DNA of 64,000 nucleotides. Origin: Pseudomonas paracarnis (GTDB taxonomy: Bacteria > Pseudomonadota > Gammaproteobacteria > Pseudomonadales > Pseudomonadaceae). The stretch is from NCBI RefSeq assembly GCF_904063055.1, contig NZ_CAJFCN010000002.1:531023-595022 (forward strand), given 5' to 3'. The notes under the pieces are model-generated. The model was given only the letters and a program-made list of their open reading frames with translations, was not told where the DNA came from and did no database searches. This document shows positions 1 through 9,428 of this stretch, one piece after another. Made by a program: the position numbers and the translations under genes. How positions within the stretch are numbered: position 1 is the first letter of the stretch; each line of letters begins with the position of its first letter.

Positions 1-1934
1 AAACAGTGGTCATCATCGACCCCAAGCAACCGGAGCGCACAGGCCCGACGTTGATTCACAACGCCCAGGGCCAATGGTTCATCGACACGCGTCTGCGTCT
101 GCGCGGCGGCGGCCCGAAAAAACAACAGCAAAGGTCCAAATCCGAAGCGGACGTCAAGACAGTGGAAGCCCAGCGGCGATTGTCAGAATTTGAGCGAGAC
201 AAGAGCGCCACGCAATTGGAGATACAGGCGGCCCGCGCTGAGATGGAGGACCCCCAGGCCAGCACTTCGGCCGATGCCCGCCGTGAGATCTACCTGCAAA
301 AGCTCGAGGCCCAGCGAAATAACTACGAAACGGCGCTGCAACAACTCAAGATCTTGAATGTGTTTGCCCCGACTGCGAATTATCAAGAGCAAGTCGTGCG
401 CTACGTCGGCGCCCAGTTGGACCTGACGGAAACCGGTATACGCGAAGCTCAAGTCACGTTCACACCGAAGCTTAAAACCGTGCTGGACCAGATTGAGCGC
501 CAGGCCAGCCATCCCGAGGAGCGTCATATCGAGGACGCCCAAACCTCGACCGAGATGAGCCAGGACATGATCGCACGCCTGAACTACACAGAGTCGCGGT
601 TCGCTCAACTTAGAACGATGGGGCGATCCGGCTTCAAGGCTATCTGCCAACACCGCAAAAGCTTGCCGATTTACACGGCCCGCGACCTCAGGTTCCTGCA
701 AGTGACCCTGGCGCGCAATCTGTGCGTGGACGAAAACAGCATGACCACGGCTCCGGATGCCTGGAACGCCATCGACCGTATTGTCGACAGCGCCAATCTG
801 TCGATTCAGACCTTGCGTGAAACCCTGTTCGAACGCAGCGAGTCGCGTCTGGACGAACGCATCGAAACCGTGGGCAGCCTGGTCGAACAGTTCAATGTCC
901 TTGATGAACGCCTGCAGGACTTTCCAGCGGAATTTACCAACGTTGCACTGACCACCCCCCTTACGCGCCTGCGTGAAAAAATCCGCAGCTTCTACAACGA
1001 AACCGTTGGCCACCTGGAGCTGCTGCACAGTGACCGGGACGCCATCAGAAACCGGCCAACTCCGCCGCCGACCCCGCCTAAAGCCAGGAAAAAAGTCATT
1101 TATACGCGTTACAACGGTGTGCTGGTCGGTGACCCACGCCTGTCAGCAACAGGCGAGGAAACCGGTCTGGTAGATATCAGATCTCCACTGACTCAGGACA
1201 TCATGGCGACCTTCCACGAAAAGCCCGCAGGCGTCTGGGTACAGCGCGTAACGCCCGCCGAAACACAACCCAGTGTTGTCGTGGACGTTGCCACCCGCAT
1301 CAAACAGGCACAGGACCTGTTGGATGCACTGGAGACTTTCAAGCAGCGGACCGCCGAACAAGCGGCCAAGCCGGAGCGCACGGCCATCGGCATAGAAACG
1401 TTGTTTCACCAGCACGCATTGGCGCTGGAACAGGCGTCTTCGAATATTAAAGAGGCCCTCACCCAAGGCAACGCAACCGAGAGCCACAAGGACTCGGCTG
1501 CGCTTGTGGACAGAAAGCTCAACGAGGCGGCCCAAGCCCTCTACAAGGAGGCTTCACGCTACAAGTCGTTGTTGTTCAAAAAGCATCCACCCACCGTGCA
1601 TGCTCTGGAATGGCTGCTGAAAAACCAAGAGGTCGTCATCAAGAAAACCGTCACGCGGCGACGGCTCAAAGGCCCGGAGAAGGACTATCTGGACGAGTAC
1701 ACCATCCACAACCGCGAAGACCATAGCGTGCTGTGGTATGCCCACTTTCATTACTCAACCGACTGGGTGCCCGCCAAGGCATTCCTGCGCGCGCGCCTGA
1801 AAACCCCGCAGGAGCACGCCCGTGGCGCGGAGTCCGACACCCTCAACGGCCTTGGCGAGAAGCAGAAAACCGCGGTGTATCTCAGTGACATCAATCTAGA
1901 CCAGGCCCGGCGGTTGTTTTTCACGGTGAAATGA
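1..1934 (+). CDS. Large toxin-like protein, C-terminal part (5' end outside window)
   Basis: Only about 644 C-terminal residues are in the window; the frame is open through the left edge, so the start lies upstream. The visible part is homologous to the C-terminal 40% of the next gene. Shared blocks are VIIDPK near the edge, RLRLRGGG at bases 90-113, ATFHEK then GVWV, LKGPEKDYLDEY and WYAHFHY close to the end. The stretch between RLRLRGGG and the ATFHEK block is rich in E, K, Q, R, L and A and looks helical. The complete neighbour has a dermonecrotic-toxin-like (DUF6543-type) N-terminal region, so this is probably a paralogous large toxin or effector. Secretion route and activity cannot be judged without the missing part. 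Confidence 0.75.
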   Translation, partial: TVVIIDPKQPERTGPTLIHNAQGQWFIDTRLRLRGGGPKKQQQRSKSEADVKTVEAQRRLSEFERDKSATQLEIQAARAEMEDPQASTSADARREIYLQKLEAQRNNYETALQQLKILNVFAPTANYQEQVVRYVGAQLDLTETGIREAQVTFTPKLKTVLDQIERQASHPEERHIEDAQTSTEMSQDMIARLNYTESRFAQLRTMGRSGFKAICQHRKSLPIYTARDLRFLQVTLARNLCVDENSMTTAPDAWNAIDRIVDSANLSIQTLRETLFERSESRLDERIETVGSLVEQFNVLDERLQDFPAEFTNVALTTPLTRLREKIRSFYNETVGHLELLHSDRDAIRNRPTPPPTPPKARKKVIYTRYNGVLVGDPRLSATGEETGLVDIRSPLTQDIMATFHEKPAGVWVQRVTPAETQPSVVVDVATRIKQAQDLLDALETFKQRTAEQAAKPERTAIGIETLFHQHALALEQASSNIKEALTQGNATESHKDSAALVDRKLNEAAQALYKEASRYKSLLFKKHPPTVHALEWLLKNQEVVIKKTVTRRRLKGPEKDYLDEYTIHNREDHSVLWYAHFHYSTDWVPAKAFLRARLKTPQEHARGAESDTLNGLGEKQKTAVYLSDINLDQARRLFFTVK

Positions 1935-2083
1935 CTCCCCCTGAGGCGGGGGCGTTCGCGCCCTCGACTCATGACCGCAGCCAGCCGCAGCGCGACGTAT
2001 CTACCACCCCTGCGGTAACGTCGCTCGCTACCTTGCGCGTTCCTTAAAGCCCGTACGGGCCATTGAATGCAAAGGAGCTGCGC

Positions 2084-5000
2084 ATGCCCAATGACACTGT
2101 CAACAATCACCGTCCACCTACTACCTATGAACTGCTGACCCAGTTAACCAGTGGCCCCACTATCCGCGAAGTGGCCGCAACGGCATTGCGCTCAGCTATC
2201 AAGGCGCTATATCCCACGCTGGATATCGAACCCGACCTGGCCATGGTCGTCAGCCCTCAATGGGTGGTGGTCGGCAACGACGTCGTGCGTGCGCCGGCCA
2301 CTGTCGAATCGCTCACCTCAGTGCTGGCCCGCCAGGCACTGTCCAGCGAGAGAGTGACCTATATCGACGGCCAACATTTCCTCACCTTGCAGCCGTACGC
2401 TCTGATTCCTGTGCATCTGGCAGTGAAAATCGATGCCATCGCACGCCTGATCAACGAGCTATCCGACCTGCTGTTCACTGCATTCCAGGAACAGCAACTG
2501 GACTTCTGGAACGCGTCCAATGGCACCACCGGTCCGCGCTGGCAATCCTTATCCAGCACACTGAGGAAGGTGTGGAACATCACCGAAGAGCAAGGCCTGA
2601 GTGAGCACGAAAGCGCGATGGCACGTGCATTTTTCCAGGAACCCGACCTGGCCAGACGCTCGCTGAAAGACCCTTACAAGACCCACGCGTACCTGGTCGA
2701 CGTGGACATTCTTGAAGCCGGCCGGTCCACCCATGCCAGCTTCCTGGATATCACCGTATTGGTGGGCGAGCACGCCAATCGCCCGATGATCCTGACGCAC
2801 TCGTTGGTGAGCGGGTATGAAACGTTCGAGTCACTGGCACAATTGGGTGCCGCGCTGCCTGCGCGAATGAGTGCGCCCGCCAGCGACGCCACCTTGCAAT
2901 GGCGCTTGTATGAACCCGACGGCAACTTCTTCGATACGCTGGCCTGCAATCTGATCTCGTTGCAAATCTACGCCATAGGCAGTTATGGCGAATCCGGCCT
3001 GAGTAACCTGGCCGAAGCAAAGGTGCCCGCGACCACGGTTGCCCGCATCGTGCCCAGTATCGAAGAAATGAGCGATCACCAGCTGTCGAATATCCGCGAT
3101 ATTCACCGACAACTTCCAGACTGGCTGGCTTCGGCAACGGACTCCGATATCGCCGCCTACGGCCGCTATATGATCAACCTGGCCCAACTGCACAGCCATT
3201 ATCACGGCGAAACGTTTCAGGACGGCATTCCAGCCATTCGTGACTACGCCCGGACACAGCTGCAAAACCTTATCCGCTCCCCCCAAGCGGGGGCGCGCCT
3301 GAACCTGGATAACATCGAAATCGTTATCGAGAGCCCAGTGCTGTGGGGCACGTTTATCGTCCCCGGAGCCGTGGACACCACACGACGCAGCCTGATCGAC
3401 CTGGCCTTGGAAAACCTCACCGGCCTGCCCACCGGCAACGTGACAGTGCACTACAACGGCAGGGGCGGTGACGTGCCCGCATGGCTGACCTACAGCTACC
3501 TGAAAGACGTGATCGAGGACATCGACATCGGTCAGCGCTACCCCGCGCTGGTCAAACAGCAACTGCTCGATGACCCCACCCAGTCGAGTCACCGCCAACA
3601 GCTCTACATCCGCCACCTGCAGATTCAACTGCCGTTGCTGGCCCTGCAGATGAAAATCCGCAGCCAGGGCGGCTTCGATGAGCTGGGTTATCGCTACGTC
3701 GCCGCCGTCATGCATCCCGATGAACATGCGCGCCGTGTCGACGGGCACCCCATTGTCATCCGCCGCCTGGCCTTCGTGCCCAGTCTGCGCCCCGGGCCTG
3801 AGCAAGACGTGGTCACCAATATGTTCGTGATTGGCCCGAAGCATTCCGGCAACGGTCCCTGCGTACTCTATCGGCCATTGCTGGAGCCGGCCCTGATGCA
3901 ATTTGCGTCGCGGCAAAACCTGCTCTATGCCATCAAACATGAGCGCTCCTTGCGCGAGTCGGTGTTGGCCTGGCTACCTGAACCGCAAAGATTCAACTAC
4001 GCCCAATACGTTTTCCCCGACACCCTTCCTTCGCCCTGGACCGTGGTGCGCGCACTGGTCGAACCGCTCACCGTGCTGTACATGAGTGGCCCGGTGACGT
4101 TGAGCGATGAAGAAATGGGCAATGACATTTTTGCCACGCTGTTCAAGGCCAACGCCAATGCCATGGTCGAGTTGGCGACACGCCAGTCGGTGTCCAACGT
4201 ACAGAAACGCTGGGCGACCTTTCGACAGGCCGGCTGGCAAATTTTCAACGCCGCCCTGCCCTTCCTGGGCCGCACCCTTGGCATCGCCGCTTGGGTCTGG
4301 CAAATCATGGACGACCTGCAGGCCGCTGAGGAGGCCGTGAACAAGAGTGACCAGCCCGCCTCCTGGACAGCGTTGGTGGATGTCTTCCTCAACCTCGGCA
4401 TGGCCCTAACGCTGCACATCGCCCTGCGCCACCCTCGAGCGTCCAAGCGATCCGCTTCCCCCAGGGTCGGCACTGAACCCACGAAAACGACGATTGAAAC
4501 GGTAGGCAGGCCGTCCGTTACCGAGAAGACATTTACTTCAGTCCAACAGGCCACTATTTCCGACAGCCAACTTTCAGCCAAGCATCAAGGCCCCATGCAC
4601 ACTCGCGGAGCCCTCAGTCACAGCCGCCTCGGACTGGCCAAGACGCTCGACAGCTTCAAGGTCGCCAAGCCCGAAAAACTCGGTGAACAAAATAAAAACC
4701 CCGGTCACCATCTCAATCTCTATCCGCTTGCAGATAAGTGGTACGCACCGGTCAGCGAGCGTTGGTTCGAGGTCACGGTGGATGACAACGACAGCGTCGT
4801 CATCATCGACCCGAAGGAACCTTCGCGTACCGGCCCACCGCTGATCGGCAACCTCGCGGGGCAATGGTTTGTCGATGTCCGTTTGCGGCTACGCGGCGGC
4901 GGTCTTCGAAACCGGCGGCGTGCGGTCAAGATCGATCAGCCGGCGCGCATTGCGGCACTTATGACTCAACTCAACGCCTTCGACGCGGTCGCCGCCCGCC

Positions 5001-6706
5001 AACAGCTGGACGTGCTTGAGGCAAAGCCTGCGCTGGACGCTGCCCCTGGCCCGTCCACGGACCTGCGACGTACAACGTTCATCGGTAAAGTCGACAGCCG
5101 GCTGGCGGCGTATGACGAAGCGATCAGCCAACTGAAGTCCTTGAGCATCATCGACACGGTGCCCACCTACCAGAGCACTATGAGCGGTTACCTGAAACAG
5201 CAATTGCAACTGACTCAGATCGCTTTGGAGCAACAAGTGGTGAGTTATAGGGAGGCCCTGAAGTCGTCGTCCCCAATCCTCGACGCCGAGGTGGACATCG
5301 ACTATAAAAACCAGGCTCGCAGCGCCCAAGACCTGTCCACCCTGAACCAGGCAATCATCAAGCGCCTGCAGTTCATCAACGACCGTTTCAACGATCTCAG
5401 AGCATTGGGAGATGAGGGTGCAGCCGTCATTCGTAAAACCATCGGGGAGTTGCCACAGCTGACCCTCACTGAACTCAAATCCCTGGAGATCATCCTGGGC
5501 CGCTACTTGTGTATCGATGAAGAGCAACGCCAGATCCCCGCCACGCTGCGCGAGCGGATGGGCCAGATCGTCGATAGCGCCGAACTGAACGTCGAGAGTT
5601 TCAATGAGATTGTGGAACGCGGTAATGGCGCATCGCTGGATGAGCGCATCGATGTACTCAACAGCCTGGTAGAGCAATTTTCCAGTGCCGACCAGCGCCT
5701 GCTCGATCTTCACGCCGATTACCCACAACACTTGCACAAAAGCCGCCTGGAAAGTTTCCGCCAACAGATTGGCGAGTTCAGCCAAAGGGCCGTGCACGAC
5801 CTGGCGCAATTGCTGCGAACGAAGAAAGCCCTGGAGCCCAAGCCCGGCAGCTCGAAGACCGAGCCCCGCCCGCGGCGCAAAGTAATCAAAACACGCCATC
5901 ACGGCTTGGTAATGGGTGAACCGCGTGAAACCGACAGTTCCCTGGTAGACGTCAGGGCCGGCATGACCGGCAAGGTGATCGCCACATTCCATGAAAAGTC
6001 GCCAGGGGTGTGGGTCACACGGCACAAAACTGCGCTGCACCCACCCGTGCCTGTTTCGGTGGACCTGGACACCAGCATCAACGCTGGGCAAACGCTATTG
6101 GAGGGCGAACACGCCGAAATTCGCAAATACAAGGGTTTCTCAACAAAGCCCTGGCATGCTCCGCAAGACATTCAAGATATGTTCGATGACTATGCGAAGA
6201 CGCTGGAAGACGCGTCAAAGAACATCGAAGAAGCGCTGACCCAGCGCAATCTCACAGAAAGCGAACATACCTCCGCTGCTGTGACCAATCGTCATCTCAA
6301 AGACGCGGCACAACGTTTCTATCGGCAGGGCAAAGAAACCTACATCGACATGATCAAGCGCCAGCCCCCAACCGCGGAACGGGTGAACTGGCTGCACAGC
6401 CAGGGGCTGATCACCATCGTCAAGGTCATCACTCGGCGTGCCCTCAAGGGGCCCAGAAAGGACTTTCTGGACGAGTACGAGATTCGCGATAACGAGAATG
6501 GCACGGCGCTGTGGTACGCGCACTTTCACTATGAAACCAAGAACGCTGCATTGGGGAATTTCACCAAGGATCATCTCAAGACCCGCGAACAACATCGGCT
6601 CGGCGGCGCCCACCAACGTACCGGGCCCAGTGACTGGGACATCATAGAAATCCACCTCCGCAGTATCGGTGAGCAACTGGCCAAGTCGCTGTTCTTCAAG
6701 AACTGA
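2084..6706 (+). CDS. Large dermonecrotic-toxin-domain (DUF6543-type) protein, 1540 aa
   Basis: The ATG at 2084 is preceded by AAGGAG six bases upstream; an in-frame TTG at 2063 lacks that spacing. Residues about 1-700 resemble the dermonecrotic-toxin (DUF6543) proteins of plant- and insect-associated pseudomonads. Two hydrophobic stretches follow at about 715-775 (around LPFLGRTLGIAAWVW and LVDVFLNLGMALTL) and could insert into a membrane. At residues 933-940 (bases 4880-4903) is RLRLRGGG. The C-terminal region is a paralogue of the preceding gene and is largely helical. No Sec signal peptide is visible. No small gene that looks like an immunity partner follows; the next gene is convergent and unrelated. 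The toxin role comes from the family name; the mechanism is unknown. Confidence 0.8.
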   Translation: MPNDTVNNHRPPTTYELLTQLTSGPTIREVAATALRSAIKALYPTLDIEPDLAMVVSPQWVVVGNDVVRAPATVESLTSVLARQALSSERVTYIDGQHFLTLQPYALIPVHLAVKIDAIARLINELSDLLFTAFQEQQLDFWNASNGTTGPRWQSLSSTLRKVWNITEEQGLSEHESAMARAFFQEPDLARRSLKDPYKTHAYLVDVDILEAGRSTHASFLDITVLVGEHANRPMILTHSLVSGYETFESLAQLGAALPARMSAPASDATLQWRLYEPDGNFFDTLACNLISLQIYAIGSYGESGLSNLAEAKVPATTVARIVPSIEEMSDHQLSNIRDIHRQLPDWLASATDSDIAAYGRYMINLAQLHSHYHGETFQDGIPAIRDYARTQLQNLIRSPQAGARLNLDNIEIVIESPVLWGTFIVPGAVDTTRRSLIDLALENLTGLPTGNVTVHYNGRGGDVPAWLTYSYLKDVIEDIDIGQRYPALVKQQLLDDPTQSSHRQQLYIRHLQIQLPLLALQMKIRSQGGFDELGYRYVAAVMHPDEHARRVDGHPIVIRRLAFVPSLRPGPEQDVVTNMFVIGPKHSGNGPCVLYRPLLEPALMQFASRQNLLYAIKHERSLRESVLAWLPEPQRFNYAQYVFPDTLPSPWTVVRALVEPLTVLYMSGPVTLSDEEMGNDIFATLFKANANAMVELATRQSVSNVQKRWATFRQAGWQIFNAALPFLGRTLGIAAWVWQIMDDLQAAEEAVNKSDQPASWTALVDVFLNLGMALTLHIALRHPRASKRSASPRVGTEPTKTTIETVGRPSVTEKTFTSVQQATISDSQLSAKHQGPMHTRGALSHSRLGLAKTLDSFKVAKPEKLGEQNKNPGHHLNLYPLADKWYAPVSERWFEVTVDDNDSVVIIDPKEPSRTGPPLIGNLAGQWFVDVRLRLRGGGLRNRRRAVKIDQPARIAALMTQLNAFDAVAARQQLDVLEAKPALDAAPGPSTDLRRTTFIGKVDSRLAAYDEAISQLKSLSIIDTVPTYQSTMSGYLKQQLQLTQIALEQQVVSYREALKSSSPILDAEVDIDYKNQARSAQDLSTLNQAIIKRLQFINDRFNDLRALGDEGAAVIRKTIGELPQLTLTELKSLEIILGRYLCIDEEQRQIPATLRERMGQIVDSAELNVESFNEIVERGNGASLDERIDVLNSLVEQFSSADQRLLDLHADYPQHLHKSRLESFRQQIGEFSQRAVHDLAQLLRTKKALEPKPGSSKTEPRPRRKVIKTRHHGLVMGEPRETDSSLVDVRAGMTGKVIATFHEKSPGVWVTRHKTALHPPVPVSVDLDTSINAGQTLLEGEHAEIRKYKGFSTKPWHAPQDIQDMFDDYAKTLEDASKNIEEALTQRNLTESEHTSAAVTNRHLKDAAQRFYRQGKETYIDMIKRQPPTAERVNWLHSQGLITIVKVITRRALKGPRKDFLDEYEIRDNENGTALWYAHFHYETKNAALGNFTKDHLKTREQHRLGGAHQRTGPSDWDIIEIHLRSIGEQLAKSLFFKN

Positions 6707-6710
6707 TCGG

Positions 6711-8249
6711 CTACGCCTTCCACGCTTGACGCAAACGCGCCAGCGCCTGCGCAATGGCCGCCTCCGGCACGGCGGCAAACCCCATCACCAGGCCAGCATG
6801 CTGGTCCGGTGGCGGGCGTGTGCCAGCCAGCCAATAGCTGCTCAAACCATTGATCTCGACATCCACTGCACGGGCCTGAGCGAGCAACGCCTGCTCCCGG
6901 GCCAGGCTGTCCACCCGCACCGTGATGTGCAAACCCGCCGCGGCATTTGGCAACGCGCCGACCCCGGGCAACCCGGTGGGCCATCCGGCCAACAACGCAT
7001 TGCGCCGGCTGAGCGCGGCGCGACGCATCCGACGAATGTGGCGCTGGAAGTGCCCCGCCGCCATGAACTCGGCCATCACCGCCTGGGTGCTGACTTCGGA
7101 GTGACGCACGTCCACGGCGCGGCGCCGGGTGAAGGCTTGCACCAGGCCCGGTGGCAACACCAGATAACCCAGGCGCAACGCCGGGAACGCCACCTTGCCG
7201 AAGGTGCCCACATACAGCACGCGGCCACTGCGATCCAGCGCGGCCAACGGTGACAGCGGCGCGCCGCTGTAGCGGTACTCGCCGTCGTAATCGTCTTCCA
7301 CGATCCAACCGCCTGAACGTTCGGCCCAGGCCAGCAATTCCAGGCGCCGAGCCAGGCTCATCACCACGCCCAGCGGGTACTGATGGGAAGGCGTGACATA
7401 CGCCACGCGGCAATCATTGAGGGTACTGAGCACCTGGCAATCCATGCCCTCGCCGTCGACCGGCACGCCATGCAGTCGCCCGCCGGCCAAAGCGAATGCA
7501 TGGCCGGCCGCGCGATAGCCAGGGTTTTCCACCGCCACGCCATCCCCAGGCTCCACCAGCAACTGTGCACAAAGGCTAATGGCCTGCTGTGCGCCGCTGG
7601 TGATCACAATTTGTTCAGCCGTGCATTGCATGCCGCGCGAGCTGCGCAGGTACGCGGCGATCAAACCGCGCAGGCGACCGTCACCGGCCGGGTCGCCATA
7701 GCACAGCTGTTCCAGGTCGGGTTTGCGCCAGAACGCCCCATTCAGCTTGGCCCATACCTCAAACGGGAACAGATCGAAGGCGGGTACGCCCACGCGAAAT
7801 GCCCGGGGCGGTCCCAACGGCGGCTGAGGCAGATGATGGTCTTTTACCCGTGCCAAACCGGCGCTGTGGATAACTTCGTCATCTAAATCCTCGGGCATAT
7901 TCGCCCATTTTGTGGATAAGCCTGGGGATAAGCTTGTTGACAACCCTGTGGATACTTTTGTGGATAGTTTTTCGGCCATCGGCAATTGGGCAACATAGGT
8001 GCCATCACCGACCCGGCTTTCGATAAACCCCTCCGCGTACAGCTGATCGTAGGCGCGCACCACGCTGTTGCGGGAAATCGACAAGGCCGCCGCCAGATCA
8101 CGGGTAGCGGGCAGCCGCGTGCCACTGACCAATCGCCCATCCAATACCCGCTGGCGCAGGGCCTCATACAGCTGGCGCGTGAGGCCCTGGCGGCGGTCTA
8201 GCTCGATACCGGCGGGGTTGAAGGACAACGGTGGCGAAACAGACGGCAT
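6711..8249 (-). CDS. MocR-type regulator: GntR wHTH fused to a PLP aminotransferase-like domain
   Basis: 512 aa. Residues about 15-85 form a GntR winged helix (LPATRDLAAALSISRNSVV, then GDGTYV). After a linker, residues about 130-510 are a fold-type I aminotransferase-like domain with TSGAQQAI, NPGYRAAG and VEDDYDGEYRY. MocR proteins use PLP or PLP-amino-acid adducts as effectors and usually control a divergent gene, here the PaiB/GNAT set that starts 87 bp away. The linker (about residues 95-115) is encoded by a 12-bp tandem repeat giving LST-type tetrapeptides. The 3' end meets the toxin gene convergently with a 4-bp gap. The exact ligand cannot be inferred. Confidence 0.9.
   Translation of the reverse strand: MPSVSPPLSFNPAGIELDRRQGLTRQLYEALRQRVLDGRLVSGTRLPATRDLAAALSISRNSVVRAYDQLYAEGFIESRVGDGTYVAQLPMAEKLSTKVSTGLSTSLSPGLSTKWANMPEDLDDEVIHSAGLARVKDHHLPQPPLGPPRAFRVGVPAFDLFPFEVWAKLNGAFWRKPDLEQLCYGDPAGDGRLRGLIAAYLRSSRGMQCTAEQIVITSGAQQAISLCAQLLVEPGDGVAVENPGYRAAGHAFALAGGRLHGVPVDGEGMDCQVLSTLNDCRVAYVTPSHQYPLGVVMSLARRLELLAWAERSGGWIVEDDYDGEYRYSGAPLSPLAALDRSGRVLYVGTFGKVAFPALRLGYLVLPPGLVQAFTRRRAVDVRHSEVSTQAVMAEFMAAGHFQRHIRRMRRAALSRRNALLAGWPTGLPGVGALPNAAAGLHITVRVDSLAREQALLAQARAVDVEINGLSSYWLAGTRPPPDQHAGLVMGFAAVPEAAIAQALARLRQAWKA
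7907..7966 (-). repeat. Five-copy degenerate 12-bp tandem array inside the MocR linker
   Basis: Read on the minus strand, five consecutive 12-mers begin TATCCACA, TATCCACA, TGTCAACA, TATCCCCA and TATCCACA. They encode the tetrapeptides LSTK, VSTG, LSTS, LSPG and LSTK in the flexible linker between the HTH and the aminotransferase-like domain. One unit contains a perfect DnaA-box 9-mer (TTATCCACA on the minus strand, 7911-7919). Another perfect copy lies 38 bases to the left at 7865-7873, outside the array. Confidence 0.8.
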
Positions 8250-8280
8250 ATTGGACCTATAAAAATAGCGCTAGATGGCT

Positions 8281-8330
8281 CTTACAACGAACCAATAGCC
8301 TGCCTAGGATGCAGGCATTCGCCAAGGAAA
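8281..8330 (+). promoter_or_regulatory. Candidate promoter and RBS for the paiB-GNAT operon
   Basis: CTTACA (8281-8286) and TAGGAT (8305-8310) are 18 bp apart, a reasonable sigma-70 match. AAGGAAA (8324-8330) lies just ahead of the ATG at 8337. The promoter is in the 87-bp gap shared with the divergent MocR regulator, where such regulators normally bind. Assigned by eye only. Confidence 0.35.
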
Positions 8331-8336
8331 ATCTCC

Positions 8337-8975
8337 ATGTACACACCCCGCGCCTTTGCTCTCGATGACTTGCCCGAAATCCAGCAACTGATCCAGCACA
8401 CCCGTCTGGCGCAGTTGGTAACCGTGGGTGAAAACGGCCTGCAAGCCAGCCACTTGCCCTTGCTGCTCAACCCCGATGAAGGGCCCAATGGCACGCTGTA
8501 CGGTCACTTGGCCAAAGCCAACCCGCAATGGCGCGAGCTGCAAAATGGCGGTGAAGCGCTGGTGATCTTCGCCGGTGCCGACGCCTATATCAGCCCGGCG
8601 TTTTACCCCGCCAAGGCCGAGCACGGCAAAGTGGTCCCGACCTGGAACTACATCGCCGTGCACGCCTATGGCACGCCTGCGGTATTCAGCGACGCCGAGC
8701 GCTTGCTCAAGGTGGTCACCGCCCTCACCGACCGCCATGAAAGCGGCCGCGCCCAACCCTGGCGTGTCAGCGACGCACCGGCGGACTACATTGACGGCAT
8801 GCTCAAGGCCATCGTCGGCTTTGCCCTGCCGATCGAGCGCCTGGTGGGCAAACGCAAGCTCAGCCAGAACCGCAGCGCCGCCGACATGGCCGGTGTGCGT
8901 GACGGCCTGGCCGCCAGTGCCGATGTACGTGACCAGACCCTCGCCCGCTTTATTCCCCAAGGAGTTTCAGAATGA
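8337..8975 (+). CDS. FMN-binding PaiB-like protein
   Basis: 212 aa, full length for the PaiB/FMN-binding split-barrel family (Bacillus PAI 2). Recognisable pieces are the N-terminal YTPRAFALDD, the HLPLLL core, and PTWNYIAVHAYG followed by RHESGR and a C-terminal KLSQNRS segment, all typical of PaiB. The family binds flavin in a split barrel. Its regulatory title comes from overexpression work in Bacillus, and many members may be flavin enzymes. It overlaps the following acetyltransferase by 4 bp (ATGA), so the two are co-translated, and it is divergent from the MocR regulator that probably controls it. Confidence 0.9.
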   Translation: MYTPRAFALDDLPEIQQLIQHTRLAQLVTVGENGLQASHLPLLLNPDEGPNGTLYGHLAKANPQWRELQNGGEALVIFAGADAYISPAFYPAKAEHGKVVPTWNYIAVHAYGTPAVFSDAERLLKVVTALTDRHESGRAQPWRVSDAPADYIDGMLKAIVGFALPIERLVGKRKLSQNRSAADMAGVRDGLAASADVRDQTLARFIPQGVSE

Positions 8976-9418
8976 GCTTGATCGACATTCGCCAGGTTAC
9001 AGCCGCCGACCAAGCCGCCTGGCTGCCGCTGTGGCAGGCCTACTTGGCGTTCTACAACACCGAACTGCCGGACGCCGTCAGCCAAAGCACCTGGCAACGC
9101 CTGATCGACCCCCGCGAGCCGACCCATTCGGCACTGGCCTGGCAGGACGGCAAGGCGGTGGGCATGGTCAACTTCATCTACCATCGCTCCAACTGGAGCA
9201 TCGAGAACTCCTGCTACCTGCAGGATTTGCTGGTGGACCCGACCCAACGTGGCACGGGCGTAGGTCGCAAGCTGATCGAATTCGTCTCCGCCACCGCCAA
9301 GGCCGATGGCTGCTGCAAAGTGCACTGGTTGACCCACGAGACCAACGCCACCGCGATCCAACTCTACGAGCGCATCGCCGAACGCCCAGGCTTCATCCAA
9401 TTTCGCAAAGGTCTTTAA
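8972..9418 (+). CDS. GNAT family N-acetyltransferase
   Basis: 148 aa single GNAT domain. The acetyl-CoA-binding motif A is visible as LQDLLVDPTQRGTGVGRKLI (beta4, then the R/Q-x-x-G-x-G/A loop and helix 3). A beta5 strand (KVHWLTHETN) and a C-terminal FIQFRKGL follow. It starts inside the stop of the PaiB-like gene. The substrate is unknown; small amines or amino acids are common in this group. Confidence 0.9.
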   Translation: MSLIDIRQVTAADQAAWLPLWQAYLAFYNTELPDAVSQSTWQRLIDPREPTHSALAWQDGKAVGMVNFIYHRSNWSIENSCYLQDLLVDPTQRGTGVGRKLIEFVSATAKADGCCKVHWLTHETNATAIQLYERIAERPGFIQFRKGL

Positions 9419-9428
9419 GGAGCACAGC

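Noticed and set aside
1937..1952. CCCCC-TGAGGC-GGGGG hairpin after the first toxin gene as a terminator
   Set aside because: Only a 5-bp stem and no U-tract; transcription could continue into the second paralogue.
7865..7966. DnaA-box cluster as a replication origin
   Set aside because: No dnaA, dnaN, gyrB or AT-rich unwinding region nearby; the sequence is coding for the MocR linker.
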